This document shows, in pieces, positions 41,910 through 50,626 of a stretch of 64,000 nucleotides of DNA. A model generated the notes under the pieces. It saw only the letters and a program-made list of their open reading frames with translations. It searched no databases and was not told the origin of the DNA. The position numbers and the translations under genes are program-made. The stretch is from NCBI GenBank assembly GCA_965659745.1, contig CBFHXF010000004.1:1-64000 (forward strand), given 5' to 3'. The stretch is from VMCP01 sp965659745 (lineage in GTDB: Bacteria > Bacteroidota > Bacteroidia > NS11-12g > UBA955). Each line of letters opens with the position of its first letter. The first letter of the stretch is position 1.

Positions 41910-42473
41910 ATGTCACAACACACCGAAACAACACTTTCAGCCATTGAACGCCTGCAACAAGGCGACAGGGAGGTGCTTATTGAACTTTACAAAGAGAACG
42001 AACGCATGGTCCGCAAATACATAATGGAAAATAGCGGCACGTCTGACGATGCCGAAGACCTATTGCAGGATGCTTTGGTTATATTATGGCAAAACGCACG
42101 TAAGCCTAATTTTGAATTACATGCAAAAACAAGCACGTACTTATTTGCCATCGTGCGCAATCAATGGTTGAAAAACCTAGAGAAGCGTAAGCGTGAAAAC
42201 GGATCGCTGGAAATCGCAGGTGAAGGTCCGAGTACTTTTTTAGATGATTCTCGAATGGATTTGAAAATTGTACGAGACCACCTAAACGAGATGGGAGAGC
42301 TTTGCAGAAAGATTTTACTCATGTACTATTTTGATGGTTTCGACATGCAAACTATTGCAGAAGCCAATGAACTTGCCAATGCCAATACCGCTAAATCAAA
42401 GAAATACCAATGCCTAAAAGATTTGGGCAATACCATCAAATCTAAGTACCATAAAAACGATTTCTTATCATGA
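41910..42473 (+). CDS. ECF-type RNA polymerase sigma factor
   Basis: The protein has 187 residues. Region 2 is shown by LIELYKENERMVRKYIMEN, DAEDLLQDALVILWQNA and TSTYLFAIVRNQWL. Region 4 lies in the last 70 residues (LCRKILLMYYFDGFDMQTIA, AKSKKYQCLKDL). It should direct RNA polymerase to a small stress regulon. Its ATG-containing stop overlaps the next gene, which encodes a membrane protein in the position of an anti-sigma factor. The divergent htrA, 112 bases away, is a plausible target. Confidence 0.92.
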   Translation: MSQHTETTLSAIERLQQGDREVLIELYKENERMVRKYIMENSGTSDDAEDLLQDALVILWQNARKPNFELHAKTSTYLFAIVRNQWLKNLEKRKRENGSLEIAGEGPSTFLDDSRMDLKIVRDHLNEMGELCRKILLMYYFDGFDMQTIAEANELANANTAKSKKYQCLKDLGNTIKSKYHKNDFLS

Positions 42474-43612
42474 TGAACGAGATAGACGAGCGCATAATTC
42501 GATATTACGATCATGAAATGTCTGAAACAGAAATTAAGGATTTCCTTGCTGTTTTGGAAGGAAATTCTGAACTCAAATCACAATGGGAATTCTATGGAAA
42601 TATTATTGAGGGTATTAAATCTGAAGGTGCGTTAGAGTTAAAGGAGTATATCAAAGAACACGTAAAAACAGAAGAAATTGAACAGCAGAGCAATTTATGG
42701 ATGTATGCAGCCGCTAGTGTTGCCTTCTTATTGTTGAGTTATTTTGCTGTTTATTCTTATCTCGAAACCGGAAATATTAAAGAAGCAGCTGAAATCATTA
42801 CCTTGAAAGATGAAAAATCAGATAAATTCAAATTTTGGAAGAGAGACAAATCAAAGTATTCTTTAACGATCAAAGATTCTGCCCGCTTTTATAAAGATTC
42901 GCTACTCGCCTTAGAAATAGCCCGAATGGAATCAGACTCGAGCGCAAAAGATGACATTTCTTCTCCTGAAATGTCAGCTGATGTAGCGATGTATGAAAAC
43001 GACGGTAATTTGGAGCCAGCGGAAATTACATTAGAGGGTAACGCAGTTAGTTCTATTGCACGCCGCGATGAATTTATGGTACTTACCCAAGTAAATGTAA
43101 TTCCAATAAAACTCAGTGTGCCGATTAACGCAAATGATAAGGACGTATTAGAATCTGTGCAGACAATGGGAATTGCTACCCGACTTTCTAAGTCGCGCAT
43201 TTCGCCCCCCAAAAAAGAGGTAGGTAAAGCCCCAGCCGTTTCGGATGCCGAAATAAAAAATACGGAATCTAAACCCGTCACAGATTCTGCAGCCATTAAA
43301 CCAAAAGTAAAATCCAAAACCAATATTTCCCGATTTAAATTACAGCATTACGAGGATGAGAATGGCACCGCACATATTGAACTTAAGAATGGAACCGCTC
43401 CTGCGGAGGTTCAACTGATACTCTTTAATATCTGGGGTGATAATCCGTTGATATTTGAAATCGAAGGGATTTATTATTTAGACCTAGGTCAAAATGGTCC
43501 GTGGGCGTCGAAAGGCGGTAGCGGTATATGGAAAATACCTGAGAATAAGGGCAATTACGATAAGATAGAATGGGTGAAAAACAAAGCAATTATTGAACAA
43601 ATTCGAAATTAA
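42470..43612 (+). CDS. Probable membrane anti-sigma factor
   Basis: The protein has 380 residues. Residues 1-70 are a cytoplasmic acidic helical part (MNEIDERIIRYYDHEMSE, then IKDFLAVLEGNSELKSQW), as in anti-sigma domains of Bacteroidota. A single transmembrane helix lies at about 76-95 (MYAAASVAFLLLSYFAVYS). The remaining 285 residues are periplasmic, with low-complexity stretches and a compact C-terminal beta-rich part (VQLILFNIWGDNPLIFEIEG). No zinc-binding HxxxCxxC motif is visible. The assignment rests on translational coupling to the sigma gene (ATGA overlap). Its stop overlaps the dapF start by one base. Confidence 0.7.
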   Translation: MMNEIDERIIRYYDHEMSETEIKDFLAVLEGNSELKSQWEFYGNIIEGIKSEGALELKEYIKEHVKTEEIEQQSNLWMYAAASVAFLLLSYFAVYSYLETGNIKEAAEIITLKDEKSDKFKFWKRDKSKYSLTIKDSARFYKDSLLALEIARMESDSSAKDDISSPEMSADVAMYENDGNLEPAEITLEGNAVSSIARRDEFMVLTQVNVIPIKLSVPINANDKDVLESVQTMGIATRLSKSRISPPKKEVGKAPAVSDAEIKNTESKPVTDSAAIKPKVKSKTNISRFKLQHYEDENGTAHIELKNGTAPAEVQLILFNIWGDNPLIFEIEGIYYLDLGQNGPWASKGGSGIWKIPENKGNYDKIEWVKNKAIIEQIRN

Positions 43613-44409
43613 TGGAGATACCTTTTGTCAAGTACCAAGGAACGGGTAATGACTTTATTTTAATAGACGGTCGCGAGGAGCTACCCACCTTAGATGTGAA
43701 ATTCTGGTGCGATAGAAAGTTTGGTATTGGGGCTGATGGACTTATGATATTGGCAAAATCCGACCAAATTGACATCGATTTTGAGATGATCTATTATAAT
43801 TCGGATGGGAATTTGAGCAGCATGTGTGGAAATGGGGGACGGTGTATTGCTCATTGGGCCAATAGTTTAGGAATTGGCACCCAAGAATATCTGAGATTTT
43901 TAGCCCCAGACGGAGTTCATGAAGCATGGATCCAAAATGAGGAAGTAAAACTCAGTATGAATTCGGTTACACATATTGAAAAGCTACAAAATGGCGATTT
44001 TACATTAAATACCGGATCTCCACACTATGTAAAACAACATTCTCAAATTCCAGATACGTTCGTTTCGGATGCACAAGCCATACGTTTGTCTTCTCCTTAT
44101 AGGAAGGATGGTATCAATGTGAATTTCTATCAGGCACTTAAACCAAGCGTCTTAGAATGTCGCACGTTCGAACGCGGTGTGGAAGATGAAACTCTTAGTT
44201 GTGGAACAGGCGTAACGGCAGTTGCCTTAACTCACGCCGAAATAACAGGAATGAGCCATGGCAAATTGAGCGTAAATACCCGAGGCGGCAATTTGATTAT
44301 CCATTTTGAAAAATCAGTAGGCGGAACGTTTGAAAATATATTTTTAGAGGGACCTGCAAAGTTCGTTTTCAAGGGAATCTTAGATTCGCTTGCAGGCTTT
44401 AAGTCTTAG
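43612..44409 (+). CDS. dapF: Diaminopimelate epimerase
   Basis: The protein has 265 residues. It converts LL- to meso-diaminopimelate, precursor of lysine and of mDAP peptidoglycan. KYQGTGNDFILID opens the protein; the catalytic cysteines are in SSMCGNGGRCIAHWA and DETLSCGTGVTAVAL. The start ATG shares its first base with the stop TAA of the anti-sigma gene, so a biosynthetic gene rides on a stress-sigma operon. This fits with the mDAP-type MurE in the dcw cluster. Confidence 0.96.
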   Translation: MEIPFVKYQGTGNDFILIDGREELPTLDVKFWCDRKFGIGADGLMILAKSDQIDIDFEMIYYNSDGNLSSMCGNGGRCIAHWANSLGIGTQEYLRFLAPDGVHEAWIQNEEVKLSMNSVTHIEKLQNGDFTLNTGSPHYVKQHSQIPDTFVSDAQAIRLSSPYRKDGINVNFYQALKPSVLECRTFERGVEDETLSCGTGVTAVALTHAEITGMSHGKLSVNTRGGNLIIHFEKSVGGTFENIFLEGPAKFVFKGILDSLAGFKS

Positions 44410-44475
44410 TCCATTTTAATATTGACTAAAAACAGAGTCAAGCTTCATTGTCAATAACGATAACATCAGCATAAA

Positions 44476-44501
44476 AAAAGGCTACCCTAGAGTAGCCTTT
44501 T
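44476..44501. terminator. Bidirectional terminator between dapF and the T9SS propeller gene
   Basis: AAAAGGCTAC (44476-44485) pairs with GTAGCCTTTT (44492-44501) around a six-base loop, with A- and T-runs on the two sides. It lies between two convergent genes. Confidence 0.85.
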
Positions 44502-44520
44502 ATATTATTGACTTTAAATA

Positions 44521-47142
44521 TTAGTTCTTTAGAATTTTACCCGTATGTTGGGTTCCATCTGCTGCCACTATTTTGATGAAATAATAACCGTTATTCAAAT
44601 CAGAAAGTTTCAAATCGATATTATTCTCACCGGCTACAGAAGTTACTTTTCCATTCAACACAACTTGTCCGCTTGTATTCATCACGGAATACTGACTGCT
44701 TCCCGCTGATTTACAATTGAAACGTGCGGTGGCTTTATCGGCAGTTGGATTTGGATATACGCTAATGGTAGTAAGCGGCTTTTTAGAAAATTTCTTTGTA
44801 CTGGTTAATAGATTTTCTGTTTTGTAGAAACCACGACCGTGGGTACCTGCATAAATGGTCATGCCTTCCCAAGGTCTCCATTCGTAACCGCGAAGTTCGA
44901 ATACAGGCACACGGGCCAAACCATCATTCGCTTCTTCCCATTTAACACCTCCATTTTCGGTAACCCAGATTCCAAGATCAGTTCCTATTACAATGCGTTT
45001 TGGATCATCTACATCAATTACAGCATCATATACAGGCATAGCCGGTAAATCTCCTGTAATATTGGTGAAGGTAGGCTCGTCTGCTAAAGCGTCGAAAGAT
45101 TGCAACACATACACGGTTCTTCCATATGCTCCTAATGTAATAACTACGTGATTGGGGTTTTCTGGATTGATGCTTACACCCGTAACTGTGCGTCCTAAGA
45201 TGGCTGGAACATTCAACTTCTTAGCTACAATCGCTTTTGGAATATCATTGGAATTTGGATTAGCCGCAATAGTAAAATCTGCACTATTTAGACTATCTAA
45301 ACGCCATAGGGCACCTGTCTTGCAAATAAACAAGTGATCGCCTTCAGGTGTATAATCCATTTCGACAATACGGTCATTCCCTAAATTATTAGCAACGAGG
45401 AACCAATGTACGTCGTTAGCAAAGTCGGTAGGATTGATGGCACACCAAACTTGGTTGTTTTTAGCTAAATACAAACGTGAAGTGGCGCTGTCTTTCTCCC
45501 ATAGATTATAGGTAGTGTAGAAATCAGATTGCACAGTACCCTCTTGACGGTCGTCCCAGAATGTGGAAGACGATTGTCCGCTATTAGCAGAACGAACCAC
45601 ATTACCATAATAGGTAGACATAAATACAACACGAGGATCTATTCGACTGAATTCAACATCAAAACCGTCACCACCATAAATGCTGATAGCTGTTTGAGAA
45701 GGCTTGCCATTGATTGAGTTACCGCTAAAGTTAATTAACTGGGTTCCGTTGTCTTGTGCCCCTCCTACGACGTGTCCTAACTCATTAGCCGCCACGTTAT
45801 AAAATTGAAGCGTATTGAATCCACGGTTGATGTTCGTCCAGGTATTCAAATCTTTAGAAGTAAACAAACCTCCATCACAACCTACTATACAAGTAGCTGG
45901 ATTGGTTTTGGTATTCCAAGTGATAACATGTTTATCGGCATGCACATATTGACGATTCCAAGGCACATTAAACATGCTCGCCATTTGGCGATAACCGTTA
46001 ATGCTATCCCATTGGGCTAGGTCTACCCCACCCATTATAACTTTGTTTTTATCTGTTGGGAAAACACTAATTACATTATCATACCAACCTTGGCGGTTTG
46101 AACCAAAAATGTCATTAGAAGAATTTCCTTGCATTAAAATATTCCAGGTTTTACCTCCATCAGTGGTACGAGAAAGATTTCCTAAACTACCATCTCCTTT
46201 AGCGCCAAGTGCATAAACCGTGTTGATATCTTGAGGCGCAATTGCCAAAGATGTACGTCCACCTGTATTGGCACCCGTATTCATAGCCGTTAATGTGGTA
46301 GCAGAAGCTTCCTTCTTATAAATGATACCATTAGAGGTGGCACACCATAAATTAGCTTCTTTATCAATTACTAAATCACGAATGGCACCACCGCTTATGC
46401 GATTTAGCTTTTCCGGTGTAGTCGAAAAATCTAGCTCAAATAATCCTGATTCTGTAGCAACATACGCAATATCAAGTGTTGGGTGTGAAACCATGGCATT
46501 ACACTGCCAAAAACGGTTATCTTTGGCAACATTAGACACGGTGTAATCGGTACCTTCGGCATCGGCACTTACGAAAATACCTGCACCATAAAATGCGGGA
46601 GATCCGTTTTTCGTACCTGCCAAGTTGGTAAACCCACCTTCTCCTGTACCATAAACAATTTTACCGCTATTGGGTAATTGCGCGATACAAGTAACATTCA
46701 AGTTTTCCTGTAAATCGTTAACGGGCGTCCAGCTTTGTCCGTTAGATATAGAACGGAATAATCCCCCACTCACACCGCCTGCAAACCAAACTTCAGGTTT
46801 TGACTGGTGCATAAGGAAGGCACGAATACGACCGCCTACATTATCGGGGCCCATATTCTGCCATTCCAATTTTTTGTTCAGTCGCTTAGAAACTGACTTC
46901 AAGGCATCGGCTTGGGCAATAGCGGATGCTACCCACTCAGGTTCCAAAGTTTGTGTTTCTTCGTTCAAACGCATGCTGTAGATCGACTCTATGGCACCGC
47001 GAATGCTCTGTTCCTTTTGGGATTCTGTCTCAAGGTTCAGCGACTGTAAGCCAAGGGGACTTTTCTCATTACTTCCCCAGAAGGCCACACCGGCCGCTAA
47101 AGCTACGGTTGACAATACAGGTAATATTCTATTCATTCTCAT
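44521..47142 (-). CDS. Secreted T9SS protein with sortilin/BNR-type beta-propeller
   Basis: ATG 47142 (MRMNRILPVLSTVALAAGVA) gives a signal peptide; the frame extends to 47178. The 873-residue protein has repeated Asp-box units of a propeller: GGVSGGLFRSISNGQSW, LSRTTDGGKTWNIL, WVTENGGVKWEEA. Such folds occur in glycoside hydrolases and VPS10/sortilin-like proteins; no catalytic residues can be assigned. The C-terminal 80 residues (SVYPNPTADKATARFNC to GYYFIKIVAADGTQHTGKI) form a type A T9SS sorting domain. It should be a large cell-surface or secreted protein, function unknown. Confidence 0.88.
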   Translation of the reverse strand: MRMNRILPVLSTVALAAGVAFWGSNEKSPLGLQSLNLETESQKEQSIRGAIESIYSMRLNEETQTLEPEWVASAIAQADALKSVSKRLNKKLEWQNMGPDNVGGRIRAFLMHQSKPEVWFAGGVSGGLFRSISNGQSWTPVNDLQENLNVTCIAQLPNSGKIVYGTGEGGFTNLAGTKNGSPAFYGAGIFVSADAEGTDYTVSNVAKDNRFWQCNAMVSHPTLDIAYVATESGLFELDFSTTPEKLNRISGGAIRDLVIDKEANLWCATSNGIIYKKEASATTLTAMNTGANTGGRTSLAIAPQDINTVYALGAKGDGSLGNLSRTTDGGKTWNILMQGNSSNDIFGSNRQGWYDNVISVFPTDKNKVIMGGVDLAQWDSINGYRQMASMFNVPWNRQYVHADKHVITWNTKTNPATCIVGCDGGLFTSKDLNTWTNINRGFNTLQFYNVAANELGHVVGGAQDNGTQLINFSGNSINGKPSQTAISIYGGDGFDVEFSRIDPRVVFMSTYYGNVVRSANSGQSSSTFWDDRQEGTVQSDFYTTYNLWEKDSATSRLYLAKNNQVWCAINPTDFANDVHWFLVANNLGNDRIVEMDYTPEGDHLFICKTGALWRLDSLNSADFTIAANPNSNDIPKAIVAKKLNVPAILGRTVTGVSINPENPNHVVITLGAYGRTVYVLQSFDALADEPTFTNITGDLPAMPVYDAVIDVDDPKRIVIGTDLGIWVTENGGVKWEEANDGLARVPVFELRGYEWRPWEGMTIYAGTHGRGFYKTENLLTSTKKFSKKPLTTISVYPNPTADKATARFNCKSAGSSQYSVMNTSGQVVLNGKVTSVAGENNIDLKLSDLNNGYYFIKIVAADGTQHTGKILKN

Positions 47143-47283
47143 AAAAGCGTTTTTTTTTGATTGTTGTGTGGTTAACATGCAAATAAAGACAAATATGTGC
47201 TGTTTTCCAACGAAGCATGTAACCCTATTTGTGCTTTTATTGCCATTTTTTCTTCATAAAATGAAAAATATCTTTAATAGTAA

Positions 47284-48210
47284 TTAAAGTACGTGTTTTT
47301 CAGCGTGGTAAGAACTGCGCACCAAGGGTCCGCTTTCTACAAATCTGAAGCCCAACTTCAGTCCATATTCTTCCCAATATTTGAATTTATCGGGGTGCAC
47401 ATATTCCGCAACGGGCAAGTGCATCTTAGTGGGTTGAAGGTACTGTCCTAGTGTCAATACATCGCATCCATGTTCACGCAAATCGTTGATTAATTTTTTA
47501 ACTTGATCGTCATTTTCTCCGCACCCCAACATGGCACCACTTTTAGTACGACGGCCGTATTCTTTGGTGCGCTTAATTTGTTCTAAACTGCGATAGTATT
47601 TGGCTTGTGGGCGCACTAATCGATATAATTCTTCTACGGTTTCCATATTATGAGAAACCACTTCTGGTTTGGCATCCAATACCATGTAGAGTAGATCCCA
47701 ATGTGCCTTAAAGTCTGGAATTAACGTTTCGATAGTAGTATCAGGTGCTTCCTTCTTTACGGCTTTAATGGTTTCGGCCCAAACAGTAGCGCCTTTATCC
47801 TTCAATTCATCGCGATTAACCGAAGTAATTACACAATGCTTCACCCCCATCAACTTCACGGCCTCTGCCACTCGTTGAGGTTCGTCGAGGTCGTATTCTC
47901 CCGGGCGACCGGTAGCCACCGCACAAAAGGAACAACTGCGGGTGCACACATTCCCTAAAATCATAAAGGTAGCGGTTCCCGCGCCCCAACATTCTCCCAT
48001 ATTCGGACAGCGACCGTCTTCACAAATGGTGTGAAGTTTATGCTCTTTAACAATCCGTTTTACTCGGGTATAATTCTCTCCAAAAGGAATATCAATTTTC
48101 AACCATTTGGGCTTGGTAGGTCCCTTGGGCGATTCTTTTTTTACTATCGGTAGTTCAATCACGATTTCTATATTAAAAGGTGTTGTTAAAATAGGATGGA
48201 TGAAATCCAA
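47284..48210 (-). CDS. lipA: Lipoyl synthase
   Basis: The protein has 308 residues from ATG 48210; a GTG at 48162 (MIELPIVKKESPKG) fits the family start better and is equally likely. The auxiliary iron-sulphur cluster motif is CEDGRCPNMGEC, preceded by the conserved EHKLHT; the radical SAM motif is CTRSCSFC; the C-terminal RSSYHAEKHV contains the conserved RSSY serine. LipA inserts two sulphurs into octanoyl groups on lipoate-dependent enzymes. lipB is not in the window. The next gene upstream on the strand ends eight bases away, so co-transcription is likely. Confidence 0.96.
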   Translation of the reverse strand: MDFIHPILTTPFNIEIVIELPIVKKESPKGPTKPKWLKIDIPFGENYTRVKRIVKEHKLHTICEDGRCPNMGECWGAGTATFMILGNVCTRSCSFCAVATGRPGEYDLDEPQRVAEAVKLMGVKHCVITSVNRDELKDKGATVWAETIKAVKKEAPDTTIETLIPDFKAHWDLLYMVLDAKPEVVSHNMETVEELYRLVRPQAKYYRSLEQIKRTKEYGRRTKSGAMLGCGENDDQVKKLINDLREHGCDVLTLGQYLQPTKMHLPVAEYVHPDKFKYWEEYGLKLGFRFVESGPLVRSSYHAEKHVL

Positions 48211-48218
48211 TGGTAACC

Positions 48219-48947
48219 TCAGCGATTTCCCCCAAATCCTACCGCAAAGTTAATGAATAGCGCGGGAAGGTTTTGAGGGTTGTTGTTTATTGAATGCAAA
48301 AGTGGAATTTGTTGAACAAAATAATCGTTCATAATTCCAATACTCAAGGTATTGCTGATATTGCGATAGCTACCCCATTCTAAACTCAAAGCAGCTGAAA
48401 TTCCTAAACCAGGTATGAGTTTACCTTCCTTAAAGCCTCGGGTATACGACGATTCACCGCCCACAAATTGCACATCGTGAACATGGGGATCGTAGCGCAC
48501 TTCTTCAACGGCGTCGAAGGGTAAGTTAGACCGATACACCCAAACATAAATAGGCCATGCATAGGCTACAGGCAAATGAACGCCCCCTTGCAATGCAACA
48601 CCTATATCAAAGCGCGACTTCCGCTGAGATAGCACCCAGCTTCGGCCGTAATAAGGTCTTACCACCCACGTCCTATTGATTTTATCCATTACAAATGGCT
48701 CACTTGATGGCAAAGACTGGTTCACCACGAACACCTCCTTCGGATGTTGTATGTTGCCTACACGCAGTCCGTAAGATTCTGAAAAATCATCCGCTTCCCA
48801 TTTGGTATTCACCCCCATTCCAAGGTCAAAACCGAAGTTTCTTATTTGCACATCTGCTGTGACAAATCGCTGTATTTGCGTTTTTCCATCCTTCCCCCAA
48901 AAGAAAAAACACAGGATTAGCAGTCGATAAATGGTGGAAAAGGACAT
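48219..48947 (-). CDS. Predicted outer-membrane beta-barrel protein, unknown function
   Basis: The protein has 242 residues. A signal peptide (MSFSTIYRLLILCFFFWG...) precedes about 220 residues of alternating polar/hydrophobic strands rich in tyrosine, tryptophan and glycine (WVVRPYYGRSWVLSQRKSRF, GVALQGGVHLPVAYAWPIYV). I do not recognise a family. It precedes lipA with eight bases between, and is divergent from the dcw cluster. Confidence 0.65.
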   Translation of the reverse strand: MSFSTIYRLLILCFFFWGKDGKTQIQRFVTADVQIRNFGFDLGMGVNTKWEADDFSESYGLRVGNIQHPKEVFVVNQSLPSSEPFVMDKINRTWVVRPYYGRSWVLSQRKSRFDIGVALQGGVHLPVAYAWPIYVWVYRSNLPFDAVEEVRYDPHVHDVQFVGGESSYTRGFKEGKLIPGLGISAALSLEWGSYRNISNTLSIGIMNDYFVQQIPLLHSINNNPQNLPALFINFAVGFGGNR

Positions 48948-48951
48948 AAAT

Positions 48952-48959
48952 CAAATATA
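48952..48959 (-). promoter_or_regulatory. -7 promoter element for the barrel-protein/lipA pair
   Basis: TATATTTG on the minus strand ends four bases before ATG 48947. No TTG at the expected -33 distance. Confidence 0.4.
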
Positions 48960-49036
48960 AGGATAAAATATCAAGTTTTAAAACCTGCGAAAAAGACATA
49001 AAATCCACCCACTTTCTCCCACACATCTAAAAACAC

Positions 49037-49066
49037 TTGTAAATAAAGGTTTTTCAAGTATATTTG
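49037..49066 (+). promoter_or_regulatory. Promoter of the dcw cluster
   Basis: TTG (49037-49039), 19 bases, TATATTTG (49059-49066) fits the Bacteroidota consensus well. Transcription would start near 49072, giving a leader of about 140 bases before mraZ that contains the MraZ and DnaA boxes. Confidence 0.65.
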
Positions 49067-49119
49067 CCACTCACACAGGAAGCCAACAACCACCAAAATG
49101 CGCTCTAAACCCTTGTAAG

Positions 49120-49180
49120 TGGGACTCTGTGGATAAGTGGTGGTTAATTTTGGGAGAATGTGGGAAATAGTGGGAAATTC
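49120..49180 (+). promoter_or_regulatory. MraZ-binding repeat array
   Basis: Three perfect TGGGA units start at 49151, 49161 and 49171, each separated by five bases. This is the arrangement bound by E. coli MraZ (TGGGN direct repeats with 5-nt spacers). Upstream, weaker units continue the phase: TGGGA at 49120, TGGAT at 49130 and TGGTT at 49141. The array lies between promoter and mraZ, so MraZ probably represses its own cluster. Confidence 0.85.
49128..49136 (-). promoter_or_regulatory. Perfect DnaA box in the mraZ leader
   Basis: TGTGGATAA on the plus strand is the exact complement of TTATCCACA, the strongest DnaA-box consensus. It overlaps the second unit of the MraZ repeat array. One box alone can occur by chance, but its place in the division-cluster leader is suggestive. 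Confidence 0.6.
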
Positions 49181-49213
49181 TGTAGTTATTTAGCAGATGA
49201 AACCAACACACGT

Positions 49214-49678
49214 ATGTCTGGACTGATTGGAGAATATTATTGCAAGCTGGACGCCAAGGGGCGCTTGTCCCTTCCATCGCGTCTTCGCACTCAGATTCCT
49301 GAGGCGGCTGGCAATATGCTCGTAATCAACCGGGGATTCGAACAGTGCTTGGTGTTGTACACCAAAGAAGACTGGCTAAAAGAAACCGAAAAGCTGAATG
49401 CTGTAGACGATTTTACCAGTCCGGAAATACGTAGATTCAAACGTATTTTTACAAACGGTGCCAATATTTTGCCCATCGACAACGCCCAACGAATCCTGAT
49501 TCCAAAGAAATTAATGGAATACGCAGGACTCGAAGACGAAGTTGTATTGAGCGCTTTTGGCAACAAAGTAGAAATATGGAGTAAAGAATTGTACGAGTCC
49601 GAATTGGATGTGGAATCTAACGAGCTTAGCGAATTGGCTCGCAATTTCCATAACCAAAAGAAAGCTTTGGGGGAGTAA
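49214..49678 (+). CDS. mraZ: Transcriptional regulator MraZ
   Basis: ATG 49214 (MSGLIGEYYCKLDAKGRLSL) matches the usual MraZ start; the open frame to 49160 crosses the operator. The 154-residue protein has two SpoVT/AbrB-like halves, GEYYCKLDAKGRLSLPSRLR and ILPIDNAQRILIPKKLMEYA. It binds DNA as a ring-shaped oligomer and represses the dcw cluster in studied bacteria. Its expected operator lies directly upstream. Confidence 0.95.
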   Translation: MSGLIGEYYCKLDAKGRLSLPSRLRTQIPEAAGNMLVINRGFEQCLVLYTKEDWLKETEKLNAVDDFTSPEIRRFKRIFTNGANILPIDNAQRILIPKKLMEYAGLEDEVVLSAFGNKVEIWSKELYESELDVESNELSELARNFHNQKKALGE

Positions 49679-49711
49679 AACACCCGCTCGTGTTGGTCTC
49701 ATTGTTAAAAC

Positions 49712-50626
49712 ATGGAGACCACATACCACATACCCGTCCTATTTAAGGAAAGCATCGCTGCCTTGGTCCTGAATCCTTCAGGCACCTATATAGACCTCAC
49801 ATTCGGAGGAGGCGGCCATTCGCGTGGTATCCTTAAAAAACTTAATTCATCAGGTCGCCTTATTGCCTTTGATAAAGATACCGACGCCCATGAAAATCAT
49901 ATCGAAGACCCCCGATTCACCCTCGTTCGACATAATTTCAGATATCTAAAACAATTTCTTGCCTACCTTAATATAACACAGGTAGACGGAATCTTGGGCG
50001 ATTTAGGAATTTCCTCCCACCAAATAAACACCGACGCACGCGGATTTGCCCACCGTTTTAACGGTCCGCTAGACATGCGCATGGATCCGTTAAGTCCGCT
50101 GAGCGCCGCAATGGTGCTCGACACCTATAGCGAAAAGGATTTATTACGCATTTTCAATGAGTACGGGGAAATCAAGAACGCCTTTAAACTGGTACAGCAC
50201 ATTTTGCCCCAGCAGAAAATGGGGAAGTTTGAAACCGTAGAAAGCTTCAAACATGCCATTGAAACATTGATTCCACAGAAAGACCCTTCTAAATACCTAT
50301 CGCAAGTTTTCCAGGCCCTTCGCATTGAAGTAAACCAGGAAATGACGGATTTGCAAACACTCTTAGAAGATGCCGCCTCTCTCTTAAAACCCGATGGTCG
50401 CTTGGTAATCATTTCCTATCATTCTTTGGAAGACCGTATGGTTAAAAATTTATTCCTCAAAGGCCAATTACAAGGCCGCATGGAATCGGATGTTTTTGGT
50501 CGCCTGACACTTCCATTCAAAGCAGAGCCCCACAAAGCCATAATTCCCTCAGAAGAAGAAATCACCAATAACCCACGCTCACGCAGCGCCAAAATGCGTG
50601 TGGGCATAAAATCAGCCAATCTATGA
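49712..50626 (+). CDS. rsmH: 16S rRNA (cytosine(1402)-N4)-methyltransferase RsmH
   Basis: The protein has 304 residues. HIPVLFKESIAALVL opens it; IDLTFGGGGHSRGIL is the SAM-binding loop; DGILGDLGISSHQINTDARG and IISYHSLEDRMVKNLF are further signatures. RsmH methylates C1402 in the decoding centre. Second gene of the dcw cluster, 33 bases after mraZ, and overlapping the ftsL-like gene (ATGA). Confidence 0.97.
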   Translation: METTYHIPVLFKESIAALVLNPSGTYIDLTFGGGGHSRGILKKLNSSGRLIAFDKDTDAHENHIEDPRFTLVRHNFRYLKQFLAYLNITQVDGILGDLGISSHQINTDARGFAHRFNGPLDMRMDPLSPLSAAMVLDTYSEKDLLRIFNEYGEIKNAFKLVQHILPQQKMGKFETVESFKHAIETLIPQKDPSKYLSQVFQALRIEVNQEMTDLQTLLEDAASLLKPDGRLVIISYHSLEDRMVKNLFLKGQLQGRMESDVFGRLTLPFKAEPHKAIIPSEEEITNNPRSRSAKMRVGIKSANL

